From CBDBKE01 sp965218055 (lineage in GTDB: Bacteria; Acidobacteriota; Terriglobia; JAJPHL01; JAPKYU01), in contig CBDCKA010000002.1 in assembly GCA_965218055.1 (NCBI GenBank), positions 1,736,001 to 1,800,000 of the forward strand: a DNA stretch of 64,000 nt, given 5' to 3'. A model generated the notes under the pieces. That model was not told where the DNA came from and ran no database searches. It saw only the letters and a program-made list of their open reading frames with translations. The translations under genes were made by a program, and so were the position numbers. Of this stretch, positions 39,948 through 48,796 are shown one piece after another (positions within the stretch are counted from its first letter, which is position 1; each line of letters begins with the position of its first letter).

Positions 39948-42935
39948 CTAGCCGAAGATTTCGTGGAAGACGCTGCGGACGCGGGAGGTGACCCCCTCCA
40001 GCGCCTCGACGATGGGACGGCCGCCGAGAGCCTGGGGCAGCCAGCGCTCAGCTAGTGCCACGAAGGCGTCGGCCTGCGGGCCGGCCAGCGGCAGTTCGCT
40101 GTCGGAACGCCCTGTAGAGACGCGCAGGGCGTGCCCCAGCCCGCGTAGAAAAATGGCCCCTTCGCGCAACGTCTGGATCTGGTCAGGACGCAACTGGCCC
40201 ATCCATTCGACTACCCGCAGCCGCTCCAACGTGGTCAGCGAGGGGAAAAAGATCTGGGCTGCTTGCAGGCGCAGGTAAGTCAGGATGAAATCAATATCGT
40301 AGTAGCCGCCTGGAGCGGTCTTGAGCCGGGTGTGAGGCGTGGTGATGGCTTCCAGCTTCTTGCGCATTTCTGCCAGCTTCCCGGCGGCCTCCGGTCCCTG
40401 CCCGAAGCGCTCACCGATCGTGTTCTGGATGCGCGCCAGCAACACCGTACCCTCGGCTACGTCGCCCGCCACAACCCGCGATTTCATGTAGGTCACAGCT
40501 TCCCAGGGCTCGGCCGCCGAGGCGAAATATTCGGCAAAATTCGCTTCGGCTTCCACAAGTTCTCCCTCGCGGCCGCGGGGGCGCAGGCGTGTATCCACAG
40601 CAAAGATGGTTCCCTCGCCGGTGTAAGCCGAGAGGATCTCAATCATCCGTTCCGCCACCCGCGTCCAGAAGTGTTTGGCCTCCGGATCGCCGCCGCGGTA
40701 GAGAAAGGCCAGGTCGGCGTCGGAGGCGATGTCGAATTCGCGAATGCCCAGGCGCCCCAATGCCAGCACGATCAACTCGCCGGCGGGGTGGGCCATCGTG
40801 CGCGCCGTTTCCTTCACGGCCGCCTGGTAGGCGGCGCGCAACGCCTGCTCGGCCAGTGCGCTGGTGGCTTCCAGCGTGGAGAAAACCGGAAGCGGCCCCA
40901 GCAGGCTGTGGGCATGCACCCGCATCAGGTTTCGACGGTAGTGCCGGCGCATTAGGGCCATCTTTTCGGCAAGCGGGGCCTCGATGTTGGCCAGGTGCAT
41001 CAGCACCGGGTCGTCTTGCACGGTGTAGGGGGCTTCGACCCGGAACCGTCCCTGTTCTTCCGGGGCCACGGCATCGCCCGCCGGCGGCAGCTCGAGCAAC
41101 TCGGAAATTTCCACCGGATGGCGCACCAGCAGCTCGCTCAGAAACGGGCTGTGCTCGAACAGTTCCGCGGCCGGCTCGAGCACCCCCGGGTGCTGGCAGA
41201 GGAAAGCGAACTCTTCAGCGCCGGCGTAGGCGCTGGTGACGAATCGCTGCAACGCCTTCCGCCCGCGCCGCACCGGCAGGTCGGAAATCGTCTGGTAGAG
41301 AGCCGGAGAGTTGCTCTCGACGTAGCGCAGGAGCTCAGGATAGCCATGCTCCCCTGCGGTGAACGGGGCATCGGGCTCGAGCTGAAATTCGCGACGGGCG
41401 ACGGTCGCCGGAGAGTGGGCCAGGATCAGCCGGTCGTAGATTTCGCGCACCCGGCTCATGTGCCGCTCGACTTCGGCCACCAGGACCTCGGCCGCTGCCT
41501 GGTGGCCGGCTTTCTCGCCGGCGCCGCCCGCGTGCTGGTCCAGGCGGGCGCGGCGCGCCAGCACGGCGAGCGCGTCAGGCGACGCAGGCAGCCGGTGGGT
41601 CTGTTGCCCGCGCTCCAGTTGCAGCAGGTGCTCGATGTGCCGCAGGAACACGTAGGCGCGGCTCAACGGGCCGTAGTCGCGCTGCCGCAGGTAGCCTTTC
41701 TCGGCCAGCTTCTGCAGGGCAAACAGGGTCCCGCCGGAGCGCAGCCAGCTCTGCTGGCCCCCGTAGAGTCGCTGCAAGCACTGCGCCAGGAACTCGATGT
41801 CGCGAATGCCGCCGCGTTCCAGCTTCAAGTTGATGCCCAGCTGGCGAGAGGAACGCCGTTCCAGAGCGACGCGGATGCGTTCGCGGGCGAACAGGACGCT
41901 GTCGATGGCAGCGAAGTTCACCGTGGTGCGGTAGATGAGCGGTTGGACGTACTCCAGAAAGTCGCGGGCCAGAGCCGCGTCGCCCGCCGACTGTCGGGCC
42001 TTGGCCAGCGCCTGCAGCTCCCAGTCCCGAGCACGCTCGCCGTAATAGTGGCGCGCGCCCTCCAGCGAAATGGCCAGGTCGCCCTCCCCCCCTTGGGGGC
42101 GCAACCGCAGGTCCACTCGGAACACTGCCCCCTCAGGGCTAAAGGCCGTCAGCGTGCCCACCACGCGGTGCGCCAGCTTGACGAAGTATTCCTTGTTGGA
42201 AATACCGCGGGACGTCTCGCCATTGGCACGGTAGAGGAAGATCAGGTCAATGTCGGAGCTGTAGTTCAGCTCGTTGCCGCCGAGCTTGCCCATGGAAAGG
42301 ATGGTCATCAGGGACTCGGCAGGGCCACTAACGGTGGCGCCTTGGGACTCGAGCATCGGTCTGCCGTAGCGTTGCTCCAATTCCGCCTGGGCTCGCTGCC
42401 GCGTGTATTCCAGAATCGCGTCGGCCAGCCCGGACAGCTCCAGGGTGATCTCCGACAGCGCCGCCAGATGCAGCACGTCGCGCAGTGCGATGCGCAGGTA
42501 CTCACGCCGCTTGAACCGCCCCAGCAGCGTTGCCAGCTCTGCCCCGGCTTGCTGGGGCTCGTCGGCGAAGGAGCTCAGGGAGAGGAACATCTCCTCGCGC
42601 GTTTTCACCCGGTGCAGCGTCGGTTCCTGCTCCAGCCACAGGGCCAGGTCCGGTTGCCGAATCAGCGTGTCGGACAGGTACTGGCTATGACCGAACAGCG
42701 ACAGCAGGTGGTGAAGCGCCGGCGGATGCCCGGCGAGGAAGTCGCGGACCTTGGGCGGCGCCGCAGCTGCGAAACGTTCCATGTTGTTGAGCGCCGTATC
42801 CGGATCCGGCAGGTTGGCGAGCAGCCGCGGAAGCGCCTGTTGCGCCGCCGGCGGGAGCTGCTTCCGAAGCCGCGCCAGGTTTTCCTTTGCGCGCGCCGGC
42901 TGGAGGAACTGGACCGACTTCAACGCGGCTTCCAC
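39948..42935 (-). CDS. glnE: Glutamine synthetase adenylyltransferase/deadenylylase
   Basis: GlnE switches glutamine synthetase off and on by adding or removing AMP in response to PII. The 995-residue protein has two nucleotidyltransferase halves. The N-terminal half has GKLGGNELNYSSDIDLIFLY (near residue 220) and RVDLRLRPQGGEGDLA; the C-terminal half has GRLGIREFDIASDADLAFLY (near 720) and VDTRLRPRGREGELV. The linker helical domains lie after each half (GGIRDIEFLAQ). Length is typical. GlnD is encoded about 8 kb away, but neither glnA nor glnB is in the window. Confidence 0.93.
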   Translation of the reverse strand: MEAALKSVQFLQPARAKENLARLRKQLPPAAQQALPRLLANLPDPDTALNNMERFAAAAPPKVRDFLAGHPPALHHLLSLFGHSQYLSDTLIRQPDLALWLEQEPTLHRVKTREEMFLSLSSFADEPQQAGAELATLLGRFKRREYLRIALRDVLHLAALSEITLELSGLADAILEYTRQRAQAELEQRYGRPMLESQGATVSGPAESLMTILSMGKLGGNELNYSSDIDLIFLYRANGETSRGISNKEYFVKLAHRVVGTLTAFSPEGAVFRVDLRLRPQGGEGDLAISLEGARHYYGERARDWELQALAKARQSAGDAALARDFLEYVQPLIYRTTVNFAAIDSVLFARERIRVALERRSSRQLGINLKLERGGIRDIEFLAQCLQRLYGGQQSWLRSGGTLFALQKLAEKGYLRQRDYGPLSRAYVFLRHIEHLLQLERGQQTHRLPASPDALAVLARRARLDQHAGGAGEKAGHQAAAEVLVAEVERHMSRVREIYDRLILAHSPATVARREFQLEPDAPFTAGEHGYPELLRYVESNSPALYQTISDLPVRRGRKALQRFVTSAYAGAEEFAFLCQHPGVLEPAAELFEHSPFLSELLVRHPVEISELLELPPAGDAVAPEEQGRFRVEAPYTVQDDPVLMHLANIEAPLAEKMALMRRHYRRNLMRVHAHSLLGPLPVFSTLEATSALAEQALRAAYQAAVKETARTMAHPAGELIVLALGRLGIREFDIASDADLAFLYRGGDPEAKHFWTRVAERMIEILSAYTGEGTIFAVDTRLRPRGREGELVEAEANFAEYFASAAEPWEAVTYMKSRVVAGDVAEGTVLLARIQNTIGERFGQGPEAAGKLAEMRKKLEAITTPHTRLKTAPGGYYDIDFILTYLRLQAAQIFFPSLTTLERLRVVEWMGQLRPDQIQTLREGAIFLRGLGHALRVSTGRSDSELPLAGPQADAFVALAERWLPQALGGRPIVEALEGVTSRVRSVFHEIFG

Positions 42936-42987
42936 GTTCGCTTATATAGCATAGCCGGTCTGCGCACCGGCGCAGTACAATCAGCGC

Positions 42988-43641
42988 ATGTCGCGGCCGC
43001 CCAGTTCCAGCGCCCGGCGGGTGCACAGCCCGGGGCTTCTCTGGCGGCTGTATATCAGCCTGCGCGGATCCGAACAGGCGCTGGTGCGCCCGGCGCCGGA
43101 ACTGCCGCTGGTCTTGATTGCCCATGCGCGGTCCGAGCGGGCCCCCGCCGCTGAGCTGCGTGGCGCGCTGGAAGAAACCTGGTTGACGATCCCCTCGGCC
43201 ATTCGCCAGCAGTACGAGGCGGTCTTGAAGAAGGTGCCGCCGATCGTGGTGGTCATCCTGCGCCGCCGAAACCCCTGCGGCTGCCTCGGGCACCACCATC
43301 GTCCGGGGACCGAAACGCGCATTGCCCGTAAGCTGGGCGCCCTCAGCGGGGTGCCGGTGGGTGAGCTGGACCTGGCCTTTCAAACCATCCGCGACTGGCA
43401 GCCGCTGCTGCTCTCCGACCTGGCCATTGAACCTGCCGTCGACGAGGCTGACCGGGAAGAACTGGACGTGTTCCGCTACCGGCTGGGCCTGCTCGATGTG
43501 TTCCTCCACGAGTTGCACCACTACGCCGCACCGCAGGAGCCCGAGCGTGTGGTGCGCGAGCGCAGCCAGCGCTTCTACACACAGGTGCTCGATACATTCA
43601 TGCAGGCGCGATTCGGAGTGCGCTACGGGCTGCAGCAATGA
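42988..43641 (+). CDS. Uncharacterised protein with a HELHH motif
   Basis: The 217-residue protein has no signal peptide. Its notable features are a Cys/His cluster NPCGCLGHHHRPG (near residues 96-107) and, near residues 171-180, VFLHELHHYA, which fits the zinc-peptidase motif HExxH. The rest has helical segments such as LPLVLIAHARSER and KVPPIVVVILRRR. I do not know the family. The gene is divergent from glnE, with only 52 bases between the starts, so they share a regulatory region. Peptidase activity is a guess from five residues. Confidence 0.6.
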   Translation: MSRPPSSSARRVHSPGLLWRLYISLRGSEQALVRPAPELPLVLIAHARSERAPAAELRGALEETWLTIPSAIRQQYEAVLKKVPPIVVVILRRRNPCGCLGHHHRPGTETRIARKLGALSGVPVGELDLAFQTIRDWQPLLLSDLAIEPAVDEADREELDVFRYRLGLLDVFLHELHHYAAPQEPERVVRERSQRFYTQVLDTFMQARFGVRYGLQQ

Positions 43642-43685
43642 GCGTGTTTCATTAAGCAGACCACCGGAATGAAAGGAGATACCTT

Positions 43686-43997
43686 ATGGCTGAATTCGTC
43701 AAAGTGGCTACCACGGCGGAGCTGGGAGACCCCGCAAGCGGTAAGCTGGTAGAAGTTGCCGGGCGCAGGGTGGCCCTGTTCCAGGCCGGCGGCAAATACT
43801 ACGCCATCGAAGACACCTGCACGCACGCCGGCGGGCCATTGTCGGAGGGCTTCCTGGAGGGGAGCGAGGTAACCTGTCCCTGGCACGGCGCCCGTTTTGA
43901 CCTCACCACGGGCGAAGTCAAGGGGCCGCCTGCCCGCAGCCAAGTCCAGTCGTTTGCGGTACGCGTTGTCGGCTCCGACATTGAGGTCGAAGTGTAG
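43686..43997 (+). CDS. Rieske [2Fe-2S] ferredoxin
   Basis: The 103-residue protein carries the Rieske ligands CTHAGGPLSEG (Cys-x-His) and VTCPWHGARFDLTTGE (Cys-x2-His), and is the length of soluble Rieske ferredoxins such as NirD or BphA3 types. It would carry electrons to an oxygenase or reductase. No oxygenase is nearby, so the partner is unknown. An AAAGGAGA ribosome site precedes the start. Confidence 0.9.
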   Translation: MAEFVKVATTAELGDPASGKLVEVAGRRVALFQAGGKYYAIEDTCTHAGGPLSEGFLEGSEVTCPWHGARFDLTTGEVKGPPARSQVQSFAVRVVGSDIEVEV

Positions 43998-44123
43998 CGA
44001 ATAATGTGTATTAGGGCACAGAGCGGCACGGCCGGGGGCATGCAGCCTCCAAGCGCATTCACCAATTGTGGGCCAAGGCCGCCTCTGCTACTGTGGGTTC
44101 TCAACCCTGACTGGAGGAACTGA

Positions 44124-44516
44124 ATGATGTTGAAAACGAACTGTTGCAGGATGGTGGTCTTGGCCGTTGCCCTTGCACTGCTGGGGGCAGCAGTGGTTGC
44201 GGGCGAGCACAAGTACGGAGCGCCCAAGACTGTGCTGCACGTGGTCACGATTCAGTGGAAGTCGGAAGCTACTGATGCCGACAAGCAGAAGGCCCTGGAC
44301 GGAGTGAAAGAAATGGCAGCGGCGATACCCGGTATCAAGAACGTATGGATCAAAGCCACCAAGGTCCAGCCACGCGACTACGACGCCGCCTTTGTGATCG
44401 AGTTTAAAAATCAGGAGGCGCTCAAGGTCTACGCCGATCACCCGGCGCACGACAAATGGGTAGAGCATTACGGAACCGTTCGCGCAGCCAGCAACAACAC
44501 CGTGCTCACCAACTGA
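44124..44516 (+). CDS. Exported Dabb-domain (stress-responsive A/B barrel) protein
   Basis: The 130-residue protein has a signal peptide (residues 1-27) and a Dabb domain. HVVTIQWKSEATDADKQKAL opens the barrel, with GIKNVWIKATKVQ and DYDAAFVIEFKNQEALKVYA following, and the conserved HPAHDKWVE near the end. Dabb domains dimerise and often bind small ligands; an exported form is uncommon. Function unknown. Confidence 0.8.
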   Translation: MMLKTNCCRMVVLAVALALLGAAVVAGEHKYGAPKTVLHVVTIQWKSEATDADKQKALDGVKEMAAAIPGIKNVWIKATKVQPRDYDAAFVIEFKNQEALKVYADHPAHDKWVEHYGTVRAASNNTVLTN

Positions 44517-44585
44517 ACCGCAGGACGTAAATCTCGCCCAGTGCCCACTGTCGGCGGGAAGAGCGGCCCGGGTCGAGCTGCCTGA

Positions 44586-44624
44586 CCCGTTGCAAACGGG
44601 CAATTTCCGGTCTGGAAATTGCCC
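44586..44624 (+). promoter_or_regulatory. Two overlapping hairpins before the permease genes
   Basis: CCCGTTGCAAACGGG (44586-44600) forms a 6-bp stem. GGGCAATTTCC and GGAAATTGCCC (44598-44624) form a perfect 11-bp stem with a five-base loop. The two share GGG, so they cannot form fully at once. There is no U-run. They could end the Dabb transcript or attenuate the downstream permease genes. Confidence 0.5.
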
Positions 44625-44691
44625 GGGGCCAACAGGTGCGGGCATCCGAAACGTGCCGCCGCCAGCAGGGTTATAATAATACCGAGAAGAA

Positions 44692-45912
44692 ATGAATTTC
44701 CGCGAAATGGCGGCGCTGGCGTGGGCGAGTGTGCGCGCGTACCGGTTGCGCTTCTTCCTCACCCAACTGGGCCTGGCGATGGGTGTGGCCACGATCATTA
44801 CCGTGATGACCCTCATCCAGGGCGCCAACGCCTATGTCAAAGACAAGTTTGCCAACCTGGGCATTGATGTTTTTGAAGTTTCCAAGACACCCGTGGCCAT
44901 GTCCGACTTTGAAGAGTTCCTGCGGGCCCGGCGCAACAAGGACATCGTGGTGGAGGATCTGGAGGCGGTTCGTGATCGTTGCCGCCACTGCGCTGCAGTG
45001 GGAGCGCAGGTTGACGCTCCGGCGCGAGTGCGCTATCGCGACCAGGAACTGGCCGACGTCAACATTTACGGCCAGACGGCCAACATGAGCTACATCGGCA
45101 CCCGCACCGTGGAGCGCGGGCGCTATTTCAGTCCCTTTGAGGAGCAGCGGGGTGCCCCCGTCTGCGTTATCGGCCACGGCCTGGTGGAACACCTGTTCCC
45201 CGCCACTGACCCAATGGACAAGCTGGTGCGTCTGGGTTCGCAGCAACTGCGGGTGGTGGGTACCTTCGAGGAGATCGGCTCCGTCTTGGGCATGGGGCAG
45301 GACAATTTCCTGGTTGTGCCGCTGCCGCTGTTCTTCAAGCTGCGCGGCCCACGCCACAGCCTGGGGCTGCGCGTGCAGGCCCCTGGCGGGGCAGCCTACC
45401 AGACGGCGCAGGACGAAGTGCGGGTCGTGTTGCGGGCCCGCCGCCACGTCGCTCCAGGAGCCAAAGAGGATTTCTACATTATGACCCCCGACTCCTACCT
45501 GGAGCTGTGGCGTTCCATCAGTTCCGCCTTTTTCCTGGTATTTGTGATGATTTCCTCCATCTCGGCGGTGGTGGGAGGCATTGTCATCATGAACATCATG
45601 CTGGTCTCCGTCACCGAGCGCACCAAGGAGATCGGAGTGCGCCGGGCGTGCGGAGCCCGCCAGCAGGACATCCTGCGGCAGTTTCTGGCAGAGGCGCTGC
45701 TGTCGTGTTTACTCGGCGGGGTGGTGGGGGTGCTGGTCGGCTTCGGGGCAGCGACGGCCCTCAAGCATTTTACCAGCTTTCCGGCCGAGGTCCAGCTGTG
45801 GGTGGCGGTGCTGGGCGTCGTGTTGGCCTCCTCGATCGGGTTGTTTTTCGGAATCTACCCGGCGACCCAGGCCGCCCGCCTGGACCCGGTGGTGGCCCTG
45901 AGGAGCGAATGA
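44692..45912 (+). CDS. MacB/FtsX-type ABC transporter permease, paralogue A
   Basis: The 406-residue protein has the MacB architecture: one N-terminal transmembrane helix (about 20-42), a periplasmic core domain (about 43-270), and three C-terminal helices with the FtsX coupling signature ISVTERTKEIGVRRACGARQ-like sequence (VTERTKEIGVRRACGAR). It contains CRHC at residues 97-100 in the periplasmic domain, also present in the neighbour. No ATPase gene is adjacent, so it must pair with one encoded elsewhere. Such pairs usually export peptides, lipoproteins or small toxins. Confidence 0.83.
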   Translation: MNFREMAALAWASVRAYRLRFFLTQLGLAMGVATIITVMTLIQGANAYVKDKFANLGIDVFEVSKTPVAMSDFEEFLRARRNKDIVVEDLEAVRDRCRHCAAVGAQVDAPARVRYRDQELADVNIYGQTANMSYIGTRTVERGRYFSPFEEQRGAPVCVIGHGLVEHLFPATDPMDKLVRLGSQQLRVVGTFEEIGSVLGMGQDNFLVVPLPLFFKLRGPRHSLGLRVQAPGGAAYQTAQDEVRVVLRARRHVAPGAKEDFYIMTPDSYLELWRSISSAFFLVFVMISSISAVVGGIVIMNIMLVSVTERTKEIGVRRACGARQQDILRQFLAEALLSCLLGGVVGVLVGFGAATALKHFTSFPAEVQLWVAVLGVVLASSIGLFFGIYPATQAARLDPVVALRSE

Positions 45913-45925
45913 AAAAAGCAGGTTT

Positions 45926-45983
45926 CAGGTGTCAGACTCGGCAAACCCCTGACACCTGGAACCTGACACCTGACACCTGACAC
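45926..45983. repeat. Heptamer repeats forming an inverted repeat between the permease genes
   Basis: CAGGTGTCAG (45926-45935) and CTGACACCTG (45949-45958) are inverted copies. They are followed by three perfect CTGACAC heptamers (45963-45983). The left arm also shows 7-base periodicity in the opposite orientation. The 79-base gap holding this lies between the two permease genes, so it could form a hairpin in the shared transcript. Confidence 0.75.
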
Positions 45984-45991
45984 CTATTCCG

Positions 45992-47245
45992 ATGACGCGC
46001 GATGAACTGAAAGAAAATTTCCTGGTAGCAATGGACACGCTGTGGGTGCGCAAGCGACGCTCGGCGCTGACCGTGCTGGGAATTGTCATTGGAGTGACTT
46101 CGGTCATCGCAGTGGCGGCTATCATCCAGGGGCTCAACCGGAATGTGGGCGACCGGGTGCAGTCGTTGGGCTCGCGCGTGCTCTTTCTCACCCGCATGCC
46201 TTGGGGCCCCCCCGGACGGCTGCCGGAGAAAATCCGGCTCCGCAAGCACTTTCGATACGAAGACGCGCTTTACATTCGGGAACGCTGCCGCTCCTGCGAG
46301 TACGTCTCCGCTTTCGGCACGCGGGCCCTTTTCTTTGGGGGAAGCAACGAAATCCGCGCCGGGCGCGAGCAGGTGAAGGAGCCCATCCTGCGCGGCGCCG
46401 ACCCCGAGTACGCTGAAGTCCTCCCGCTGTTTGGCGTGGGCGACGGCCGTTTCATCACCCACTATGATATGGAACATCGCCGCTACGTGTGCGTGCTGGG
46501 AGCGGCCGTAGCCAACTCGCTGTTTCCCACCGTGGACCCGGTGGGCCGCGAAGTCGTTCTGAACGGCCTGCGCTTTGAGGTCATCGGCGTGATGGAGAAA
46601 GACCCCGGGTTGTTCGGCGGGGGGGGTGTGAATCGGTTCGTCATCATTCCCTACTCCACCTTCCACAAGCTTTACCCGGAGAGCCGCGAGCACTTCCTTG
46701 CGGTCAGCGCCCCCGACGCGTCGCTCCTGTTGCAGACCAAGGACGAAGTGACCCATATCACGCGGCAGCTGCGGCGGGTGCCGCTCAGTGCCGAGAACGA
46801 CTTTGAGATCACCGCTTCGGATTTCCTCCTCGACCTGTGGAAGCAGTTGACCGGGGCGCTGGTCCTGCTGACGGCCGTGATCAGCTCCATCGGCCTGTTG
46901 GTGGGTGGCATCGGGGTGATGAACATTATGCTGATCTCGGTGACCGAGCGGACCCAGGAAATCGGCGTCCGCAAGGCCGTGGGGGCGCGGCGGCAGGATA
47001 TCCGCGCCCAGTTTCTGATCGAAGCCATCACCCTCACCGGTTTCGGCGGCGTGCTGGGCATTCTTCTGGGCATCGTGGTGAGCTGGACGGTGCATCTGGT
47101 ATTCCCCCGGCTGCCAACCGAAGTTTCCCTCCTTTGGGTGACGTTGGGGTTCTTGATCTCGGTCTCGGTAGGCCTGTTTTTTGGCTATTACCCGGCCAAT
47201 CGCGCCGCCAACCTCGATCCCATCACCTGCCTGCGGTATGAGTAA
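45992..47245 (+). CDS. MacB/FtsX-type ABC transporter permease, paralogue B
   Basis: The 417-residue paralogue of the upstream gene has the same layout: N-terminal helix, periplasmic core, and C-terminal FtsX domain with VTERTQEIGVRKAVGARRQD and FFGYYPANRAANLDP. The periplasmic cysteines CRSC (99-102) align with CRHC of the neighbour, and RRYVCVLGAAVANSLFP aligns with APVCVIGHGLVEHLFP. The two probably form a heterodimeric permease. The cognate ATPase is not in the window. Confidence 0.85.
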   Translation: MTRDELKENFLVAMDTLWVRKRRSALTVLGIVIGVTSVIAVAAIIQGLNRNVGDRVQSLGSRVLFLTRMPWGPPGRLPEKIRLRKHFRYEDALYIRERCRSCEYVSAFGTRALFFGGSNEIRAGREQVKEPILRGADPEYAEVLPLFGVGDGRFITHYDMEHRRYVCVLGAAVANSLFPTVDPVGREVVLNGLRFEVIGVMEKDPGLFGGGGVNRFVIIPYSTFHKLYPESREHFLAVSAPDASLLLQTKDEVTHITRQLRRVPLSAENDFEITASDFLLDLWKQLTGALVLLTAVISSIGLLVGGIGVMNIMLISVTERTQEIGVRKAVGARRQDIRAQFLIEAITLTGFGGVLGILLGIVVSWTVHLVFPRLPTEVSLLWVTLGFLISVSVGLFFGYYPANRAANLDPITCLRYE

Positions 47246-47287
47246 GCGAGCGCAAGGTGGACGAACCTGTGGACTGGAGGACCGTTC

Positions 47288-47986
47288 GTGCTTCGCAGCC
47301 TAGGGTTTGGTGTTGTTTTCGCGTCTCTGCTGGCTTGCGCACCGCTCGCTGCTGAGCCGGTGAAACTGGCGGTGGACCACAGCCGCTCACTCGTGGTCGT
47401 CCGCACATACAAGGGCGGCTTGTTTGGGTTTCTCACCGAGCATGAACACGGGATCATGGCTACAGAATGGTCCGCCGACATCTGCTACGACCAGGAAGAC
47501 CCAGGCGCCTCGGGCGTCAGCCTCTCAATTTCCGTCAACTCCCTCAGGATCGATACCGAAGAGGCCCGCCGCCAAGCCGGACTCAATCCCAAGAGCGGGC
47601 CGAAGCCGGACGACGTGAGAAAGATCCAGAAAACGATGCTGGCGCCAGAGAATCTGGCGGCGGAGAAGTATCCCCAGATCCGATTCCGGACAACTTTTGT
47701 CGAGCAAAAGGGAAACAATACGCTCCTGCTGAGGGGGCCGCTGACTATCCGCCGCAGGACTCGTACCGTGTCGGTGCCGGCCAGAGTCGATCGCCTCGAG
47801 GGAGGGGTGACTCGCTTTTCGGGGAAAGTCAGCCTGAAGCAGAGGGACTACGGTATTGAGCCTGCCTCGTTTGGCGGCCTGGTCAAGGTCAAGAACAAGG
47901 TCGAGCTGCAGTTTGACATCTACACAAATAATTCCGGCAATTCCGGCGCGAGCTGTAGTCGTTCCGCCCTGCCGCCCGATGAATGA
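47288..47986 (+). CDS. YceI-family exported protein
   Basis: The 232-residue protein starts at GTG with a signal peptide (1-22) and shows the YceI lipocalin-like barrel: VKLAVDHSRSLVVVRTYKGG, VSLSISVNSLRIDTEE, KYPQIRFRTTFVEQ and a closing RFSGKVSLKQRDYGIEP. YceI proteins bind isoprenoid-like or hydrophobic ligands in the periplasm. The end overlaps the start of pcm by eight bases. Confidence 0.82.
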   Translation: MLRSLGFGVVFASLLACAPLAAEPVKLAVDHSRSLVVVRTYKGGLFGFLTEHEHGIMATEWSADICYDQEDPGASGVSLSISVNSLRIDTEEARRQAGLNPKSGPKPDDVRKIQKTMLAPENLAAEKYPQIRFRTTFVEQKGNNTLLLRGPLTIRRRTRTVSVPARVDRLEGGVTRFSGKVSLKQRDYGIEPASFGGLVKVKNKVELQFDIYTNNSGNSGASCSRSALPPDE

Positions 47987-48707
47987 ACGGCCTGAGGGCC
48001 CTCGGCGACCGGCTTTGTGGGCCGCGCTTCTGGCGCTGGCCTCGATCAGCGCGCCGGCCTGCCCGGCGCGCGACCAGACACCGGAGCAGGCGCGCGCGCG
48101 CATGGTGCGCGAACAGATTGAAGAGCGCGGGGTGCGCGAACCGCGGGTGCTGGAGGCCATGCGCCAGGTGCCGCGGCACCTGTTCATCAAACCCTCACTG
48201 GCCGGCCGTGCCTACGCGGACAGACCCCTGCCCACGGCCGCCGGCCAAACTATCTCCCAACCTTACATCGTGGCTTTCATGACCGAGAAACTCCTGCCGG
48301 AGAAGGAGCACGTGGCCCTGGAAGTGGGCACCGGATCCGGCTACCAGACTGCAGTGCTGTCCCTGCTGGTCTCCCAGGTGTACAGCATCGAAATTGTGCC
48401 CCAACTGGCGCGGAGTTCGGCCCAGCGCCTCAAGGAACTGGGCTACGACAACGTGGAGGTGCGCCAGGGCGATGGCAACCGCGGCTGGCCGGAGCACGCG
48501 CCCTATGATTTGATCATTGTCACCGCGGCGCCCGCGGAAATCCCGCCGGCCCTGCTCGACCAACTGAAGCCGGGCGGTCGCATGGTGATCCCCACCGGCC
48601 CCTCCGGGAACCAGCATTTGCGCCTGGTGGAGAAGGATCGACGGGGTCGCTACCATGTGCGCTCGGTGCTTCCGGTGTCGTTTGTCCCCATGGTGCGGGG
48701 CCAATAG
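47979..48707 (+). CDS. pcm: Protein-L-isoaspartate O-methyltransferase, apparently exported
   Basis: Pcm methylates isoaspartyl residues to start their repair. From ATG 47979 the 242-residue product has a hydrophobic signal-like start (ALWAALLALASISAPACPAR) absent from cytoplasmic Pcm. The full enzyme follows: MVREQIEERGVREPRVLEAM, PLPTAAGQTISQPYIVAFM (substrate loop), VALEVGTGSGYQTAVLSLL (SAM motif I) and YDLIIVTAAPAEIPPALLDQ. MsrP, another periplasmic protein-repair enzyme, lies 90 bases downstream on the same strand. Confidence 0.9.
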   Translation: MNERPEGPRRPALWAALLALASISAPACPARDQTPEQARARMVREQIEERGVREPRVLEAMRQVPRHLFIKPSLAGRAYADRPLPTAAGQTISQPYIVAFMTEKLLPEKEHVALEVGTGSGYQTAVLSLLVSQVYSIEIVPQLARSSAQRLKELGYDNVEVRQGDGNRGWPEHAPYDLIIVTAAPAEIPPALLDQLKPGGRMVIPTGPSGNQHLRLVEKDRRGRYHVRSVLPVSFVPMVRGQ

Positions 48708-48796
48708 CGACCCGGTTTTCTGAAGACCCGGTTCGAGCAAGGAGAGTTCTGCCAGGATGTACTCATGGTAGATGGACTCATGGTAGAATAAAAGAA

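Noticed and set aside
40995..43154. Plus-strand open frame of 719 codons
   Set aside because: It is antisense to glnE, which has both nucleotidyltransferase motifs. Arg/Gln/Ala-rich text with no family pattern.
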